This document shows positions 7,598 to 16,068 of a DNA stretch of 24,772 bases, piece by piece. Source of the stretch: an uncultured Saprospiraceae bacterium (GTDB lineage: Bacteria > Bacteroidota > Bacteroidia > Chitinophagales > Saprospiraceae); the NCBI GenBank assembly GCA_937127195.1, contig CAKZLT010000339.1, forward strand, positions 1-24,772, read 5' to 3'. A program made the position numbers and the translations under genes. Within the stretch, counting starts at the first letter, position 1. Every line of letters begins with the position of its first letter. The notes below the pieces were generated by a model. It was not told the origin of the DNA. It was given only the letters and a program-made list of their open reading frames with translations, and searched no databases.

Positions 7598-8341
7598 ATG
7601 GCAAAATATACCGTTCAAAAATCCTTTATTACTTACGATGGTCGTCCGATTATGGTTAAATATTATATCGAAAAACGTAATAATTCACGGTTTTCGATTG
7701 GTAAAAAAGAGGCTATTTTGAGAATGCCAATAGGAATTCGTCAAGCGGAACAAAAGAGATTGATTAGCCAATTTGAGAAATGGGTTAGAGAACAGTTTGA
7801 TAAAATACCAGAGTTACGCACGCGATTTTTAGGAAAAGAATACAAAGATGGCGATGAGTTGACCTTAATGCACAAAACTTATATTATACATATAAAAAGG
7901 GCTAATCGAAAAACGCATCATGCGACAATCAAAGGGCAGGATGTTTTTATAGAATTAAGTAATTTTGATGATTCTCCTTTTATACAAAAGTCAATTAAAA
8001 CCTTATTGAGCCGCGTTATTGCGCAGGATAATATGCCCGAAATAGAACGACGAGTCGATTATTGGAATGACCATTTTTATCAAGAAAAAATCAATACCAT
8101 TCGCCTCAAACGGAACCAATCTAATTGGGGAAGTTGCTCTAGTAATCGAAATTTAAATTTTTCTACAAGGCTACTTTTCGCGCCAAGCGATGTAATTGAT
8201 TATGTGATTGTACATGAATTAGCGCATTTGAAAGAAATGAATCATTCGCCTAAGTTTTGGAATATTGTAGCTGGTGTGATGCCTGATTATAAGAAAAAAG
8301 AACATTGGTTGAAAGAAAATGGTCATTTATGTTCCTTCTAG
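7598..8341 (+). CDS. YgjP-type zinc metallopeptidase (M48-like, DUF45/SprT-like fold)
   Basis: The 247-residue protein carries VIVHELAHLKEMNHSPKFW. HELAH (206-210) supplies two zinc histidines and the catalytic glutamate, and His216 is the usual third ligand. It is preceded by the family hallmark NQSNWGSCSSNRNLNFSTRL (173-192). This is the YgjP/DUF45 family of small soluble metal-dependent peptidases. They often occur alone or next to restriction-modification genes, but none is present here. It has no signal peptide and no membrane segment. The start at 7598 is preceded by an AT-rich leader (T-run, TATAAAA), as for other genes in the window. Substrate and role are unknown. A hairpin (8350-8373) and a longer inverted repeat (8458-8497) follow it. 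Confidence 0.85.
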   Translation: MAKYTVQKSFITYDGRPIMVKYYIEKRNNSRFSIGKKEAILRMPIGIRQAEQKRLISQFEKWVREQFDKIPELRTRFLGKEYKDGDELTLMHKTYIIHIKRANRKTHHATIKGQDVFIELSNFDDSPFIQKSIKTLLSRVIAQDNMPEIERRVDYWNDHFYQEKINTIRLKRNQSNWGSCSSNRNLNFSTRLLFAPSDVIDYVIVHELAHLKEMNHSPKFWNIVAGVMPDYKKKEHWLKENGHLCSF

Positions 8342-8349
8342 AAAAACTA

Positions 8350-8373
8350 GAGGCTCTGCCTAAGCAAAGCCTC
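8350..8373 (+). terminator. Short hairpin after the YgjP-like gene
   Basis: gaggct (8350-8355) and agcctc (8368-8373) can form a 6-bp stem, followed by attttcc. It starts 9 bp after the stop codon. The T-run is weak, so this is a modest terminator call. Confidence 0.45.
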
Positions 8374-8457
8374 ATTTTCCACCTAAGAAAAAAATTCAAT
8401 GGTATTGTATTGTGGTGGTATTTTTCTAGTACTTTGAAAGTTGTTTCTGGTTTCTAG

Positions 8458-8497
8458 TGTCTGCTACCGCTGTTTTTCATAACGACGGTAGCAGACA
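8458..8497. terminator. 12-bp inverted repeat between convergent genes
   Basis: tgtctgctaccg (8458-8469) and cggtagcagaca (8486-8497) are perfect arms around a 16-nt loop. They lie between the convergent YgjP-like and FG-GAP genes. The stem is GC-rich for this sequence and could stop transcription from either side, although neither side has a strong T-run. Confidence 0.5.
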
Positions 8498-8515
8498 AGA
8501 ACCCCGCAACTAACA

Positions 8516-10954
8516 CTACTGCTTTACAATTTTTTGAACTGATTGACTTCTTGAGTTGGTAATTCTAACGATATAAATACCTGCTTCTAATTCAGAAAAA
8601 TTAACTTTAGTAATCGGCTCATTAGTTGTCATTTCTCTCAAGAGTTGACCATTCAAGTTAAATATTGAAATCAAAGCATCTTCAGTAGAAGACAATTCTA
8701 CATTCAAAATGTCTTGAACAGGATTAGGATAAACCTTCGTCGTATTTTCAACTTTTACTTCAATCACACGAATAGAAGAATAGTCAAATTGACCATCAAA
8801 ATCAACTTGTTTTAAGCGATAATAATTAACGCCATCCACTGGATTTTCATCCACAAAATTGTAAGTATTGGTTACAGTTGATGTTCCTTCGCCTCTAACA
8901 AAATCTAAGGCTACCCAGTTTTCGCCATCTGTGCTATGCTGAATTTCAAAACCTTCATTATTTTCTTCCGTTGCTGTCATCCAATCTAATAACACTTGAT
9001 TATCTTCTTTCAAGTAAGCATTAAAATACGCCAATTCTACTGGCAAAGGAGCGCAGCCATCACCTGTATAATGATGCAGTTGACCATTGGTCGTACCAAC
9101 AAAAAGGTCTAAGTCTCCGTCTCTATTCAAATCTACAAATGAAACATTAGCATTAGAAGCTACATTCACGCTACTCAAGGGATTAGCACTTCCTGCTACT
9201 AATGCCATGACAGGCGTTTTTGCATTTCCATTATTTGTATAATTTTTTAAAATACCGTTAAAACGTCCAACAAAAGCATCCAAATCACCATCCTTATCAT
9301 TGTCTATCAAAGAAGGAGTTGCATTCTGAAAAACACTAACCATATACAAAGGATTGGCAGTACCGACAACACTAGTAAAAGAAGGTGTTGTTGCAGAACC
9401 ATCATTTCTATAATAAAAAACAGCACCGTTTTGCTCACCAATGAAACAATCTTGATCACCATCACCGTCCATATCACCAAAAGTAGGTGCAGAACGTTGC
9501 CCAACATCAATACTAGACATTGGATTTCCACCAATTCCCATCATTGTAAAAGAGCCTCCTCCATCATTTCGGAGGTATTGAATAGTTCCGTCTGTTCTTC
9601 CTACAAAAATATCACAATCGCCATCTTTGTCAATATCTACAGTCGAAGGCATTGTGGTTGACCCAAAAAGCATCCCAAAAAATGGACTTGCTGCATCCAA
9701 AGTACCACCAACATAAGTGTAATTTGGAGAAAGAATAGTTCCTGTATTCTCATAATAAAGTAAACCTAAATTCAAAGAACCTACAATTGCATCTTGATCT
9801 CCGTCATTATCAACATCGCAAAAAGTAGCCGAAGAAGAAGAAATGATAGTAGTATTGACTCCATCAAATGGATTTGCGACACCTGTTGCGGCTGTAAATC
9901 CATCACAACTGAACATATATGCATTTTGCAAATATTCAAAATCGCCACTATCTTCACCCGAAAACATATCCAAATCACCATCACCATCAATATCAACCCA
10001 TTCAGGAGTTGGGTTGCCTAAGTTGATAAGAGTGAGAGGGTCATAAACGCCCGTTATTTCAACAAAAACAGGAGTTGTTGCATTTCCAAGGTTTTCGTAA
10101 GTAACAAAACCTTCTGAACTACCAAAGAAGGCATCATAATCACCGTCGCAGTCAGGGTCAACAAAAGCCCCATAAGAGCGACTTCCTAAGTCCTCGCCAT
10201 TAAATGGATTGGCAGCACCAACCTGCTTTGCAAAAATCGGAATATTAGCCGTTCCTGTATTTTTATAATAATTAATTGTACCATTTAAGTTACCTAAGAA
10301 AGCATCTTTGTCACCATCACCGTCAATATCGACAAAGAAGCTATTGGAATATAAACCTTCATTGACTCCATCCAATGGATTAGAAGCTCCAGTCATTGCC
10401 GTAAAAATAGCTGCATTAGCCGTTCCAGTATTTTTATAAAAAAATAAATCACCTTCTTCATCACCTAAGAAAGCATCCATATCACCATCGTTATCAATAT
10501 CAACAAAGCCAAGTGTAGAATGTCCAGCAGGTGAAAAAACACCATCGAAAGGATTGTCAGAACCCGTTGCTACACTAAAAGCAGGAATCGTTTTTGTTCC
10601 GTCATTTCTAAAAAATTCAACTTGTCCACTAGCAGAACCAATGAAAGCATCCATGTCTCCATCGTTATCAATATCAACAAAACGAAGACTTGAATTTAAG
10701 CTAGATCTTTGCATTCCTAATAACGGATTAGTTGCGCTGACTAGTTGGACAAGGCTTTGGCTATAACTAATTGTTGTTATAAGCATTAAGCAAAATGTAG
10801 TCATCGCTACTAACTTTACTTGATAGTTAGCCAAGGAAAATTGATAGTTTAACATAGATTTACTATGAACGCTTGTTGCTTTACTGGCTAGGGAGAGACC
10901 TGAAAATGCCAGAATTTCCTTTTTAGAAGATTTTTTTTGTATTTGTGTTGGCAT
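8516..10954 (-). CDS. Secreted FG-GAP/VCBS repeat protein with T9SS sorting domain
   Basis: The 812-residue protein has ten tandem repeats of about 55-60 residues from about residue 90 to 640. Each opens with a calcium-type loop such as FVDIDNDGDMDAFIG, followed by an aromatic strand and an N-G-x-A/T spacer; this fits an FG-GAP/VCBS-like propeller. A linker common in T9SS cargo follows (LPVELAYFNAY...NYYRLKQVDFDG). The end is a type A sorting domain (KVYPNPVQDILNVEL to IVRITNSRSQSVQKIVKQ, about 740-812). The protein should therefore cross the outer membrane by T9SS and be attached or released; an adhesive role is possible but unproven. The N-terminus is odd: about 48 polar residues precede the hydrophobic signal segment (MTTFCLMLITTISYSQ). 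In-frame ATGs at 10855 or 10804 would give a normal signal peptide and may be the true start. Repeats 4 and 5 are the most divergent. Confidence 0.9.
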   Translation of the reverse strand: MPTQIQKKSSKKEILAFSGLSLASKATSVHSKSMLNYQFSLANYQVKLVAMTTFCLMLITTISYSQSLVQLVSATNPLLGMQRSSLNSSLRFVDIDNDGDMDAFIGSASGQVEFFRNDGTKTIPAFSVATGSDNPFDGVFSPAGHSTLGFVDIDNDGDMDAFLGDEEGDLFFYKNTGTANAAIFTAMTGASNPLDGVNEGLYSNSFFVDIDGDGDKDAFLGNLNGTINYYKNTGTANIPIFAKQVGAANPFNGEDLGSRSYGAFVDPDCDGDYDAFFGSSEGFVTYENLGNATTPVFVEITGVYDPLTLINLGNPTPEWVDIDGDGDLDMFSGEDSGDFEYLQNAYMFSCDGFTAATGVANPFDGVNTTIISSSSATFCDVDNDGDQDAIVGSLNLGLLYYENTGTILSPNYTYVGGTLDAASPFFGMLFGSTTMPSTVDIDKDGDCDIFVGRTDGTIQYLRNDGGGSFTMMGIGGNPMSSIDVGQRSAPTFGDMDGDGDQDCFIGEQNGAVFYYRNDGSATTPSFTSVVGTANPLYMVSVFQNATPSLIDNDKDGDLDAFVGRFNGILKNYTNNGNAKTPVMALVAGSANPLSSVNVASNANVSFVDLNRDGDLDLFVGTTNGQLHHYTGDGCAPLPVELAYFNAYLKEDNQVLLDWMTATEENNEGFEIQHSTDGENWVALDFVRGEGTSTVTNTYNFVDENPVDGVNYYRLKQVDFDGQFDYSSIRVIEVKVENTTKVYPNPVQDILNVELSSTEDALISIFNLNGQLLREMTTNEPITKVNFSELEAGIYIVRITNSRSQSVQKIVKQ

Positions 10955-11464
10955 AATAAAAGAGATTGTAGTTTTAAGTTAAAAAAAAAATAGTTAGTTA
11001 ATTCTATTTTAAATCGCTTACTTGTTTATATATAGAGGTGTTAGTGCAAGAATATTTATTCATGCAACTGAAGTAGGAGGGTGTTTAATTGCGTGGGTAA
11101 AAGAAGAACAAGAATTTTATTCTTTAGTCTAATCCTAGAGAATTTTTTAATAGAAATTTCCATTCTGTGACTGCAAATATATATTATTTTTTCATATTAT
11201 AAATATTTTTAATAAAAAGGATGCGAAAAGAGTGATGTTTTTGTAAGGAATTAATTGAAATTCTATGACAATACTATGATATTAGGTGGTGCGAAAAGCA
11301 TTTTTATCCAGATAGGAATAAAAAAAAGTTCTAGAATAGAAATGACTAAATAAGTCTATCTTCTAAAAAGTAGGTTTTTTGAATTGAATAGAATAGATTT
11401 GTATAGAAGGTCTTTTGTATAGAAAGGCGATTTTCAGATATATCAAAAATCAACACGTTATCCA
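10955..11464. other. 510-bp divergent intergenic region
   Basis: This AT-rich stretch lies between the FG-GAP protein and the symporter and holds no supportable ORF or RNA gene. It has TATATTTG on the minus strand (11174-11181) and TAGATTTG on the plus strand (11394-11401). Both fit the -7 box TAnnTTTG, but neither has a well-spaced TTTG upstream box. A small inverted repeat gact-aaata-agtc lies at 11344-11356. Confidence 0.45.
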
Positions 11465-12844
11465 ATGGTCAAACAATTAGATGAGTTTATTGCGGCATTT
11501 GCGAGTTTTGTTTGGGGATTGCCTTTACTGATTTTATTAGTAGGTGGCGGGCTTTATTTACTATTCTTATCAAAGTTTCTTCCTTTTAAATATTTAGCAC
11601 ACGCTATTCAAATATTAAGAGGAAAATACGATAATCCCGATGCTCCAGGCGAAATCAGTCATTTTCAAGCATTAACGACGGCATTATCGGCAACTATTGG
11701 TATGGGAAATATCGCTGGTGTGGCAGTTGCAATTACGATTGGAGGCCCAGGAGCGATTTTTTGGCTATGGGTAAGCGGAGTGATTGGAATGGGAACGAAA
11801 TTTTTTACTTGTACACTTGCTATATTATATAGAGGAAAAGATTCGAATGGAGATATTCAAGGAGGCCCGATGTATTTTATAACAGAAGGTTTGGGAAAAT
11901 CTTGGAAACCATTGGCTGTGTTTTTTAGTTTGGCGGGATTGATAGGTGCGTTACCTATTTTTAATGTCAATCAATTGACTCAAGCGATTAGAGATATATT
12001 ATTAGTGCCAAATGGAATTGAAAGCGGTTATTCAAATATATTCATTGGTATTATATTGACTTTGATTACGGCATTTGTGGTATTAGGAGGTTTGAGACGA
12101 ATCAGTGAAACGGCTGCTAAGCTGGTTCCGACAATGGTTGTATTATATATGGTATCAGTTATTGCTATCCTTTTTATCCATGCAGGAGAAGTACCGAAAT
12201 ATTTTATGATGATTTTCACAGATGCTTTTGCTGCGAATAATTATGGCGGTAACCCATTTTTGGGTGGTGCGGTTGGTGGATTGATTCTATTGGGTATTCG
12301 TAGAGGTGCATTCTCGAATGAAGCTGGTGTTGGTACAGCACCGATGGCGCATGGAGCTGCTAAAACTTCTGAACCGATTCGAGAAGGTTTGGTGGCAATG
12401 CTTGGGCCTGCAATTGATACTTTGATTATTTGTACTTTGACGGCTTTGGCAATTTTGGTGACGGGAGTGTGGGAAACGACAGGAGATAATGGGGTTTCTT
12501 TGACTGCTCAAGCCTTTAGTTCTTCGATGCCAACAGTCGGCAATTATGTTTTATTAACCTGTGTTGCAGTATTTAGTATTTCTTCTTTGTTCTCTTATTC
12601 TTACTATGGTTCTAAATGTATGAGCTTTTTGGTTGGAGCTGATAAGAAACATTATTACAATTATTTCTATTTGGCAAGTATTATGGTCGGTGCAATTTAT
12701 CCATTGAGCGCGATGATTAATTTGATTGATGGATTTTTTGCTTTGATGGCTATTCCGACAATGATAGGAACGCTGTTACTTGCGCCGAAAGTAATGGAAC
12801 ACGCAAAATCCTATTTTAATAGGCTTAATGGGAAAGTTGACTAA
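11465..12844 (+). CDS. AGCS-family sodium:alanine/glycine symporter
   Basis: The 459-residue protein is strongly hydrophobic with about 10-11 membrane helices. Family-specific stretches are clear: ATIGMGNIAGVAVAITIGGP (76-95) in the substrate/sodium site, GTKFFTCTLAILYRG with IQGGPMYFI, GGLRRISETAAKLVP, and RRGAFSNEAGVGTAPMAHGA. Members import alanine, glycine or D-amino acids together with Na+ through the inner membrane. The length is that of a complete transporter. It is a single-gene unit divergent from the FG-GAP gene, and the PolX-like gene begins 112 bp downstream. Seventeen further sense codons follow its stop in the same frame (12845-12898), a minor curiosity. Which amino acid is carried cannot be told. 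Confidence 0.94.
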   Translation: MVKQLDEFIAAFASFVWGLPLLILLVGGGLYLLFLSKFLPFKYLAHAIQILRGKYDNPDAPGEISHFQALTTALSATIGMGNIAGVAVAITIGGPGAIFWLWVSGVIGMGTKFFTCTLAILYRGKDSNGDIQGGPMYFITEGLGKSWKPLAVFFSLAGLIGALPIFNVNQLTQAIRDILLVPNGIESGYSNIFIGIILTLITAFVVLGGLRRISETAAKLVPTMVVLYMVSVIAILFIHAGEVPKYFMMIFTDAFAANNYGGNPFLGGAVGGLILLGIRRGAFSNEAGVGTAPMAHGAAKTSEPIREGLVAMLGPAIDTLIICTLTALAILVTGVWETTGDNGVSLTAQAFSSSMPTVGNYVLLTCVAVFSISSLFSYSYYGSKCMSFLVGADKKHYYNYFYLASIMVGAIYPLSAMINLIDGFFALMAIPTMIGTLLLAPKVMEHAKSYFNRLNGKVD

Positions 12845-12956
12845 GTGAAGAAAAATACAGGAATGTTGGATACAGAAATTTTAGATGCTGAAGCGTAAAA
12901 TGTTGTAGATTTTTTTTTGAGAATAAGAATAGTACTTTTTTATAAAAAAATAAAAA

Positions 12957-14627
12957 ATGACCAATAAAGATATAGCTCGCTTATTTAATAAATTGGCGAG
13001 CCTCATGGAATTACATGGAGCAAATCCTTACAAAACGCGCTCTTATAGTAATGCTTATATTCAGTTGAGAAAACTGTCAACGCCTTTGAGTGAAATGTCT
13101 GACGAAGAAATTGGAAGCATCAAAGGGGTTGGAAAATCATTGGCAAGCAAAATCAAAGAAATCCTCGAAACGGGAAGTTTTGTAGCATTGAATGAATTTT
13201 TAGAAAAAACACCTGTTGGCGTTCAAGAAATGTTAGACATTAAAGGTTTTGGTGCTAAAAAAATAAAAACCATTTGGAAAGAACTCGGCACCGAAACGCT
13301 AGGCGAATTATTATACGCTTGCAATGAAAACCGTTTGGTGGCTCTAAATGGTTTTGGTCATAAAACGCAAAAGGATTTAATCAAAAAAATTGAATATTAC
13401 CTTCAATCACGCGATAAGTTTCATTATGCTACTTTGGAAGCTAGTGCGTTGGAATTGGTCAAAATTTTACAAAAAAAATTACCAACCGCAACCGTAGAAC
13501 TCACAGGAGAAATCCGAAGATACTGTCCTATTTTGAATAAAATAGAAATTATCATCGGTTCAGATGAAGCGATTGATAGTATTTTTGATAAAAAATTAAC
13601 CCTATTAGAACAACAAGAAAATAAATACGCTGTCAAAATACCAACTGAGTATCCAACGGTAATTTATCATTATCCATTATCTCAATTCGGGTCAAAACAA
13701 TTCTCTCATACAGGAAGTAGGGCATTTTTAGAAGGTGTTGTTTCCTTGTGTGAAGGTGTTGATTTTTCTAATTTATCAACGGAAGTAGCTGTTTTTGAAA
13801 AAGCTGGTTTGCCTTACATCATGCCCGAATTACGCGAAAATGCGAAAATTCTCTCAAAAACGACACAAAGACAACCACCTGCTTTATTAGAAGAAAAAGA
13901 AATTAAAGGTGTTATTCATTCGCATACCACTTATAGCGACGGAATTAACACCTTGACCGAAATGGCAGAATACGCTCAATCATTAGGCTATGAATACATC
14001 GTTATTACAGATCACTCTAAAGCGGCATTCTATGCAAATGGCTTAAACCCCGACCGCGTTTTGGCTCAAATGGAAGAAATCGATGCATTAAATGAGCAAT
14101 TAGCACCATTTAAAATTTACAAAGGAATCGAATCCGATATATTAAATGATGGTTCACTAGATTACGAAGAAGATATATTAGCACGATTTGATTTTATTAT
14201 TGCTTCCGTTCATACTAACCTGAAAATGGATGAAACGAAAGCAACAGAGCGATTACTCACAGCTATCAAAAACCCTTATACAACCATGCTCGGTCACCCG
14301 ACAGGACGTTTGTTGTTATCAAGAGAAGGTTATCCGATTGACCACAAAGCCATTATTGATGCGTGTTCGGAACATCAAGTTGCTATAGAATTGAATGCAA
14401 ATCCTTATCGTTTGGACTTAGATTGGACATGGATTGAGTATGCAATGAGCAAAAATGTAAAAATTTCAATAAATCCAGATGCACACAGTACAGGCGGAAT
14501 ACATGATATTCATTTTGGTGTATTAGCAGCAAGAAAAGGTGGTTTGACAGCCGAAATGTGTTTTAATACAATGGGAAGCCAAGAATTGGATGAATACATT
14601 GCCGCAAAAAAAGAAGGAATTTTGTAA
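12957..14627 (+). CDS. polX: PolX-family protein with degenerate polymerase site and intact PHP nuclease site
   Basis: The 556-residue protein has the PolX order: helix-hairpin-helix/8-kDa region (1-150; IKGVGKSLASKI and IKGFGAKKIKTI), Pol-beta-like palm (about 155-300) and PHP domain (317-556). In the palm the usual G-S-x-R-R...D-I-D reads GEIRRYCPILNKIEI, putting Lys195 and Glu197 where the two catalytic Asp belong. The later VDLR motif reads PTVIY, so the third Asp is also gone. HTGS (251-254) remains. The PHP metal ligands are present: HSH (321-323), TDHS (351-354), Glu392, His419, GHPTGR with His447, and NPDAH (507-511). Inference: no nucleotidyl transfer, but 3'-5' exonuclease, AP-site or phosphoesterase activity is possible. 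The HD-phosphohydrolase gene follows after 24 bp and is likely co-transcribed. An A-rich leader (12935-12956) supports this start. Confidence 0.9.
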   Translation: MTNKDIARLFNKLASLMELHGANPYKTRSYSNAYIQLRKLSTPLSEMSDEEIGSIKGVGKSLASKIKEILETGSFVALNEFLEKTPVGVQEMLDIKGFGAKKIKTIWKELGTETLGELLYACNENRLVALNGFGHKTQKDLIKKIEYYLQSRDKFHYATLEASALELVKILQKKLPTATVELTGEIRRYCPILNKIEIIIGSDEAIDSIFDKKLTLLEQQENKYAVKIPTEYPTVIYHYPLSQFGSKQFSHTGSRAFLEGVVSLCEGVDFSNLSTEVAVFEKAGLPYIMPELRENAKILSKTTQRQPPALLEEKEIKGVIHSHTTYSDGINTLTEMAEYAQSLGYEYIVITDHSKAAFYANGLNPDRVLAQMEEIDALNEQLAPFKIYKGIESDILNDGSLDYEEDILARFDFIIASVHTNLKMDETKATERLLTAIKNPYTTMLGHPTGRLLLSREGYPIDHKAIIDACSEHQVAIELNANPYRLDLDWTWIEYAMSKNVKISINPDAHSTGGIHDIHFGVLAARKGGLTAEMCFNTMGSQELDEYIAAKKEGIL

Positions 14628-14651
14628 CCCAACACTAGTAACAAATAACCA

Positions 14652-15869
14652 ATGAATAAGAAAAAAATCATCAATGACCCAGTTTATGGATTTATTTCCA
14701 TTCCTTATGATATAATATATGACTTGCTAGAGCATCCGTACTTTCAGAGATTACGCCGAATCAAACAACTCGGATTGACGCATTATGTTTATCCTGGCGC
14801 ATTGCATACCCGATTTCATCACGCACTCGGAGCAATGCACTTAATGCAAAAGGCAATTCAAACACTACAATATAAAGGCGTAATCATAACGCCCGAAGAA
14901 GCTGAAGCAGCTACAATTGCTATATTATTACATGATATAGGACACGGGCCTTTTTCTCACGCCTTAGAACACAGCATCGTAAATGTTCATCATGAAGACT
15001 TATCTATTTTATTCATGGAACAGTTGAATGAAGAGTTTAATGGAGCTTTGGAAATGGCGATTTCTATTTTTAAAAATGAATATCCTAAAAAATACTTACA
15101 CCAACTCATCTCTAGCCAATTAGATATGGATAGGATGGATTACCTTAATCGAGATAGTTTTTTTACGGGCGTATCCGAAGGTGTAATCGGATATGACCGA
15201 ATCATAAAGATGCTTAATGTCTATAATGGCGAAATTGTAGTCGAATATAAAGGCATTTATTCTATCGAAAAATTTTTAATTGCTAGAAGAATCATGTATT
15301 GGCAGGTGTATTTGCACAAAACGGTAGTTAGCGCAGAACAGATGTTGATAAGATTTTTTAAAAGAATTAAATATTTATTTGAAAAAAATAGCCTCTTTGA
15401 AATCCCTGATTCCCTTCTTTTCTTTTTAGAAAAGCCTTTAAATGTGACGAATTTTAAAGCACATAAAAAGACTTTTTTGGATAAATTTGCAGCATTAGAT
15501 GATATAGATATTACATTTCTCTTAAAAATGTCAGTGAATCACAAAGATTTTGTGCTTTCAACACTAGCAAAAAATTTATTAAATAGAAATTTATTTAAGA
15601 TAGATATGCAGAATTCTAAGTTTAGTGGTGACCATTTGGATGCTGTGCGTCTTAATATTCGTAATCAATTTAAAGAAATTGATGATAAAAACTTAGAATG
15701 GCTAATCATAGAAGGTTCTGAAAGTAATAGAGCTTATTCTAATAAAAAGGATGAAATTAAATTCTGGATGAAGAATAATCAAATAAAAGGGCTAGTTGAT
15801 GCATTTGACCATGTAATTGACTCCAAATATTTGACTAAATATTTTCTATGTTATCCTAAAATCTTTTAA
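14652..15869 (+). CDS. HD-domain phosphohydrolase (SAMHD1/dGTPase-like)
   Basis: The 405-residue protein has the HD metal site in order: His56/57 in TRFHHALGAMHLM, His94-Asp95 in ILLHDIGHGPFSHALEHSI, and the distal Asp in SQLDMDRMDYLNRDSFFTGV (Asp158/160). This layout is that of bacterial SAMHD1-like proteins, which remove triphosphate from dNTPs or act on other nucleotides. The protein is soluble and of normal length for the family, with a C-terminal helical part rich in Lys. It starts 24 bp after the PolX-like gene, so the two are probably one operon with a DNA or nucleotide maintenance theme. The actual substrate is not predictable from the sequence. Confidence 0.9.
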   Translation: MNKKKIINDPVYGFISIPYDIIYDLLEHPYFQRLRRIKQLGLTHYVYPGALHTRFHHALGAMHLMQKAIQTLQYKGVIITPEEAEAATIAILLHDIGHGPFSHALEHSIVNVHHEDLSILFMEQLNEEFNGALEMAISIFKNEYPKKYLHQLISSQLDMDRMDYLNRDSFFTGVSEGVIGYDRIIKMLNVYNGEIVVEYKGIYSIEKFLIARRIMYWQVYLHKTVVSAEQMLIRFFKRIKYLFEKNSLFEIPDSLLFFLEKPLNVTNFKAHKKTFLDKFAALDDIDITFLLKMSVNHKDFVLSTLAKNLLNRNLFKIDMQNSKFSGDHLDAVRLNIRNQFKEIDDKNLEWLIIEGSESNRAYSNKKDEIKFWMKNNQIKGLVDAFDHVIDSKYLTKYFLCYPKIF

Positions 15870-15905
15870 CAAATATTATTTATTTAAGTAATACGTTAAT
15901 AATTG

Positions 15906-15920
15906 TTACTGTGACAGTAA
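15906..15920. promoter_or_regulatory. Small inverted repeat after the HD gene
   Basis: ttactg-tga-cagtaa is a perfect 6-bp inverted repeat followed by an A-run. It lies 37 bp past the HD gene and just upstream of the repeat protein's candidate promoter. It could be a weak terminator or an operator. Confidence 0.25.
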
Positions 15921-15937
15921 AAAAAATATTCTTTATA

Positions 15938-15968
15938 TTTCTTTTTCAAAAATTTTTTTATACTTTTG
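15938..15968 (+). promoter_or_regulatory. Candidate promoter of the peptidoglycan-binding repeat protein
   Basis: TTTC (15938-15941) is followed after 19 bp by TACTTTTG (15961-15968), close to the Bacteroidota TTTG-N19-TAnnTTTG consensus. A second -7-like box, TAAATTTG, lies at 16027-16034. Either would give a short AT-rich leader before the start near 16069-16081. Confidence 0.45.
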
Positions 15969-16068
15969 TCATATCTAAAAAATAATAATTTGTTTAAAGG
16001 TATTTTTATATAAGTAAGTTTTTATGTAAATTTGTATAAAACTTCCACAAATTTTTTTAATCAAACCA

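Noticed and set aside
9307..10046. Several ORFs of 67-76 residues inside the FG-GAP protein gene
   Set aside because: They arise from the repeated DGD-coding sequence in other frames and repeat with the same period as the host gene.
15906..15920. LexA- or Fur-like operator in the ttactg-tga-cagtaa inverted repeat
   Set aside because: The words do not match a box I can name for this phylum, and the repeat is short enough to occur by chance.
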